The notes beneath the pieces are model-generated. The model made no database searches and was not told the origin of the DNA. It saw only the letters and a list, made by a program, of their open reading frames with translations. Made by a program: the position numbers and the translations under genes. 64,000 bases of DNA from Limnohabitans sp. Rim11 (lineage in GTDB: Bacteria > Pseudomonadota > Gammaproteobacteria > Burkholderiales > Burkholderiaceae_C): positions 1 through 64,000 of the forward strand of contig NZ_CXOM01000003.1 of the NCBI RefSeq assembly GCF_001269365.1, in the 5' to 3' direction. Positions 61,325-64,000 of this stretch are shown here, one piece after another (position 1 is the first letter of the stretch; each line of letters starts with the position of its first letter).

Positions 61325-61440
61325 CTGACCTAGAGACTCCCCCTATGAAGGGGCAGGGACAATGCGGGGGCCCGGAGGCTCTCTCGCGAAAAAAGCGAAC
61401 CTAAGTCCGCCGATGAAGGGGCATTGTAGCCTCAGGTCAG
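61325..61440. ncRNA. Candidate structured RNA element between Rieske gene and xseB
   Basis: Nested complementary segments fold the gap into one arm. CTGACCT (61325-61331) pairs with AGGTCAG (61434-61440); GAG (61333-61335) with CTC (61431-61433); ACAATGC (61359-61365) with GCATTGT (61421-61427); CGGA (61373-61376) with TCCG (61406-61409); TCGC (61384-61387) with GCGA (61395-61398). A side hairpin CCCC-TATGAA-GGGG occupies 61340-61353. On the plus strand five T follow at 61444. ATGAAGGGGCA occurs twice. It may be a small RNA, a leader of either gene, or a mobile repeat. I cannot match it to a known family. Confidence 0.45.
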
Positions 61441-61493
61441 CAATTTTTGGGTGAACTCGACCTAAAATGCCTCTCTTTAGATCCTATTTAGCC

Positions 61494-61757
61494 ATGCCCA
61501 AAGCCAATTCCACTCTAGCCCCAGCCACGGCCGAAAAGGCCGGACAGGCCCTCCCTTCGAGCTACGAAGAGGCCGTTCAGGAGCTGGAGCAGTTGCTGGC
61601 CAAATTGGAATCAGGGCAGTTGCCCCTTGATCAATTGCTGACACACTACCAAAGAGGCGCTAGCCTCTTGACGTATTGCCGCGAACGTTTGGCAGCCATT
61701 GAAAACCAAATCAGTGTGCTTGACGAGGGCGCCTTAAAACCCTGGGATGGCGTATGA
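61494..61757 (+). CDS. xseB: Exodeoxyribonuclease VII small subunit
   Basis: XseB is the small subunit of the exonuclease VII complex, several copies of which coat one XseA. The 87-residue protein has [20 protein letters not shown] and [22 protein letters not shown], the two helices of the family. The ATG at 61494 is preferred; the earlier one at 61467 overlaps a -10-like TAAAAT (61463-61468). It overlaps ispA as ATGA, the common gamma/beta-proteobacterial order xseB-ispA-dxs. Confidence 0.94.
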   Translation: MPKANSTLAPATAEKAGQALPSSYEEAVQELEQLLAKLESGQLPLDQLLTHYQRGASLLTYCRERLAAIENQISVLDEGALKPWDGV

Positions 61758-62701
61758 CAGCGCAGTTTTCAAACGCATTTGATTTCAAAGATTGGTCGGA
61801 CGAGCGTTTGGCTCAGGTTGAGCAAGCGCTCAAGCACGGTATCGATGCGCATGCGCCCGCTCAATTGGGCGAAGCAATGCGATACGCCGTACTCGATGGC
61901 GGCAAACGACTCAGGCCCTTGTTGGTCTTGGCAGCGGCTCAAGCTGTGGGCGTTGATTTGGATGCGGCTACAGTATCGGACCAAGCCAGTTCCTTGGCAG
62001 CTCTCAAGGCTGCTTGCGCAGTTGAGTTGATCCATGCTTACTCTTTGGTTCACGACGACATGCCCTGCATGGACAACGATGTCTTGCGCCGTGGCAAGCC
62101 AACGGTTCACGTGAAATACGGAGAAGCCCAAGCGCTGTTGGCAGGCGACGCATTGCAGGCCCTGGCCTTCGAATATTTAACGCCGCAAGACGGCAGCACC
62201 GAGTTGTCTGTGCAGGCAATTCAGGTGGGTCTACTGGCACGTGCCTCCGGCTATGAAGGCATGGCCGGCGGACAAGCCATCGATTTGGCCAGTGTGGGTT
62301 TGCCACTGACGGAAGCGCAGTTGCGTCAGATGCACAAACTCAAAACGGGCGCCTTATTGCTTTGCAGCGTTCAACTGGGTGCGGTCTGCGCTGGCAAACC
62401 ATCAAGTACGGTTTTTGAGGCCTTCACAAAGTATGCCGAAGCCTTGGGCTTGGCCTTTCAAGTGGTGGATGACATTCTGGATGTCACTTCGGACTCTGCC
62501 ACTTTGGGCAAAACTGCAGGCAAAGATGCAGCGGCAGACAAGCCCACTTATGTTTCCTTGTTGGGCCTTGAACAAGCGCAACAATTGGCAGAAAAACTCT
62601 ATGCAGATTCGTTGGCAGCTTTGGATGCCAGCGGCTTGAACACCACAGCCACCGCGGCTTTGCGCGCATTGGCCAGCCTTGTGGTGCAACGGAAAAATTA
62701 A
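61754..62701 (+). CDS. ispA: Farnesyl diphosphate synthase (polyprenyl synthase)
   Basis: IspA condenses dimethylallyl and isopentenyl diphosphates to geranyl and farnesyl diphosphate. In the 315-residue protein GGKRLRP is the diphosphate-binding segment. The first aspartate-rich motif is D101-DMPCM-D107 with two extra residues between the aspartates, the arrangement of bacterial (type II) FPP synthases. The second motif is DDILD at 239. It is coupled to xseB and is followed two bases later by dxs, the enzyme that starts the same isoprenoid pathway. Confidence 0.95.
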   Translation: MTAQFSNAFDFKDWSDERLAQVEQALKHGIDAHAPAQLGEAMRYAVLDGGKRLRPLLVLAAAQAVGVDLDAATVSDQASSLAALKAACAVELIHAYSLVHDDMPCMDNDVLRRGKPTVHVKYGEAQALLAGDALQALAFEYLTPQDGSTELSVQAIQVGLLARASGYEGMAGGQAIDLASVGLPLTEAQLRQMHKLKTGALLLCSVQLGAVCAGKPSSTVFEAFTKYAEALGLAFQVVDDILDVTSDSATLGKTAGKDAAADKPTYVSLLGLEQAQQLAEKLYADSLAALDASGLNTTATAALRALASLVVQRKN

Positions 62702-62703
62702 AC

Positions 62704-64000
62704 ATGCTTGAATCGATTCACTCTCCCGCTGATTTAAGAAAATTGCAGCGCGGCGATCTTCCACGATTGGCCGCCGATGTGCGCCAGTGCGTGCTCGACA
62801 ATGTGTCGCAAACCGGTGGCCATTTGAGCTCCAATTTGGGAACCGTCGAGCTAACAGTGGCACTTCACTACGTCTTCAACACCCCTGAAGATCGCATTGT
62901 TTGGGACGTGGGTCACCAAACTTATCCGCACAAAATTTTGACAGGGCGTCGTGAGCGCATGCCCACGCTTCGTCAACTGGGCGGTTTGTCTGGTTTTCCA
63001 AGACGAGACGAAAGTGAATACGACACCTTCGGCACAGCGCACTCTTCCACCAGTATTTCTGCGGCTTTGGGCATGGCCATTGCGGCGCGTCAAAAGGGCG
63101 AATCACGTCACGCCATTGCGGTAATTGGTGATGGCGCTATGACTGCGGGTATGGCCTTCGAGGCCATGAACAACGCTGGCATTGAAGACTGCAAATTATT
63201 GGTCATCTTGAACGACAACGACATGTCGATCAGCCCGCCGGTGGGCGCGTTGAACCGCTACTTGGCACAACTCATGAGCGGCAGTTTTTACTCCACCGCC
63301 AAGAACATGGGCAAAAATGTTTTGAAAGGTGCACCGCCGCTGTTTGAGCTGGCCAAGCGCTTTGAACAACATGCCAAAGGCATGGTGGTGCCCGCCACCA
63401 TGTTTGAGCAATTTGGCTTCAACTACATTGGCCCCATCGATGGCCATGATTTGGACTCACTGATTCCCACGCTTGAAAACATCAAGCATTTGAAGGGACC
63501 GCAGTTTCTGCATGTCATTACCAAGAAAGGGCAGGGTTACAAGCTGGCTGAAGACGATCCAGTCAACTACCACGGCCCTGGCAAGTTTGACCCTAAGGTG
63601 GGCTTGGTGCCTGCCGCCACGCCGCCCAAACCTTCGTTCATGCACATCTTTGGTCGCTGGTTGTGCGACATGGCAGCTGCTGACCAACGCCTGGTTGGCA
63701 TCACGCCCGCCATGCGTGAGGGATCTGGCATGGTGGAGTTTCACAAGCGCTTTCCAGATCGTTATTACGATGTGGGCATTGCTGAGCAACACGCGGTCAC
63801 TTTTGCAGCGGGCCTGGCTTGTGAAGGTCTCAAACCTGTCGTTGCCATTTATTCCACGTTTTTACAACGTGGCTACGATCAATTGATTCACGATGTGGCT
63901 TTGCAAAATTTGCCCGTGGTGTTTGCTTTGGATCGCGCAGGTTTGGTGGGAGCAGATGGTGCCACGCATGCTGGCGCCTACGACATTGCTTATTTGCGAT
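62704..64000 (+). CDS. dxs: 1-deoxy-D-xylulose-5-phosphate synthase (5' part, cut by window end)
   Basis: Dxs condenses pyruvate and glyceraldehyde 3-phosphate in the first step of the MEP isoprenoid pathway, using thiamine diphosphate. About 432 codons of roughly 620 are in the window and the frame is open at base 64000. Seen are [38 protein letters not shown], the thiamine-binding [18 protein letters not shown] (from about residue 142), and the start of the pyrimidine-binding domain ([20 protein letters not shown]). The ATG lies two bases after the ispA stop. No defects seen in the part present. Confidence 0.95.
   Translation, partial: MLESIHSPADLRKLQRGDLPRLAADVRQCVLDNVSQTGGHLSSNLGTVELTVALHYVFNTPEDRIVWDVGHQTYPHKILTGRRERMPTLRQLGGLSGFPRRDESEYDTFGTAHSSTSISAALGMAIAARQKGESRHAIAVIGDGAMTAGMAFEAMNNAGIEDCKLLVILNDNDMSISPPVGALNRYLAQLMSGSFYSTAKNMGKNVLKGAPPLFELAKRFEQHAKGMVVPATMFEQFGFNYIGPIDGHDLDSLIPTLENIKHLKGPQFLHVITKKGQGYKLAEDDPVNYHGPGKFDPKVGLVPAATPPKPSFMHIFGRWLCDMAAADQRLVGITPAMREGSGMVEFHKRFPDRYYDVGIAEQHAVTFAAGLACEGLKPVVAIYSTFLQRGYDQLIHDVALQNLPVVFALDRAGLVGADGATHAGAYDIAYLR

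Overview
The window looks like the chromosome of a freshwater betaproteobacterium of the order Burkholderiales, probably Comamonadaceae. This is an inference from recognisable protein families (Bug-type receptor, BPSS1780-type membrane protein, UraD-AllC fusion, cytochrome-c-linked urate oxidase PuuD) and from general sequence character; no 16S rRNA gene is present. Coding density is very high, with many stop/start overlaps of the ATGA type.

Bases 1-1000 are a small scar. An IS3-family (IS2-group) element ends near base 499 and appears to have landed inside a decayed tyrosine-integrase fragment, beside a tRNA-Ser(UGA) gene with its own terminator.

Bases 1054-12462 form a nitrogen-scavenging block. 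ureA-(mini ureJ/hupE-like)-ureBCEFG run on the minus strand, and the urea ABC importer urtABCDE runs divergently on the plus strand. The 333-bp gap between them carries two back-to-back sigma-54-type promoters around two NtrC-like sites, so both operons are probably induced by nitrogen limitation. ureD lies apart, converging on urtE, and follows two genes for an unusual ion channel (bases 12468-14681). That channel has two complete voltage-sensor domains but only one K+-selective pore, plus a TerB-like tail. It is preceded by a small membrane-anchored protein of unknown family. This pair is the most novel-looking item in the window.

Bases 14817-32923 are a purine-to-ammonia block. They hold a NitT/TauT-type ABC importer, an M20 hydrolase, a UraD-AllC fusion, allantoinase PuuE, a GntR/FCD regulator, HIU hydrolase, xanthine dehydrogenase XdhA/XdhB, XdhC, urate oxidase PuuD, an 8-oxoguanine-deaminase-like amidohydrolase, a MOFRL-type glycerate kinase and a Crp/Fnr regulator. 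Three near-identical 16-bp sites of the form AAAA-N-TGTATACACTT lie before the ABC importer, between the regulator gene and uraH, and before puuD. Together they define a probable local regulon of the GntR protein. Products flow from xanthine or oxidised guanine to urate, allantoin, ureides and glyoxylate, with released urea and ammonia meeting the urease block.

Bases 32995-41707 hold a nucleoside-type ABC importer (ATPase, two permeases, BMP lipoprotein), a large M16 peptidase and a second BMP protein. Bases 41762-64000 are mostly housekeeping: dcd, rhlE, a TonB-dependent receptor, an esterase, a Bug receptor, guaC, uvrD, slyD, thrB, polA, a TauE/SafE permease, a ZIP metal transporter, a sulfurtransferase, an EamA exporter, a Rieske oxygenase, xseB, ispA and a truncated dxs. 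Regulatory curiosities here are a terminator-like hairpin in the guaC leader, a 19-bp palindrome before the ZIP gene, and a nested, RNA-like structure between the Rieske gene and xseB.
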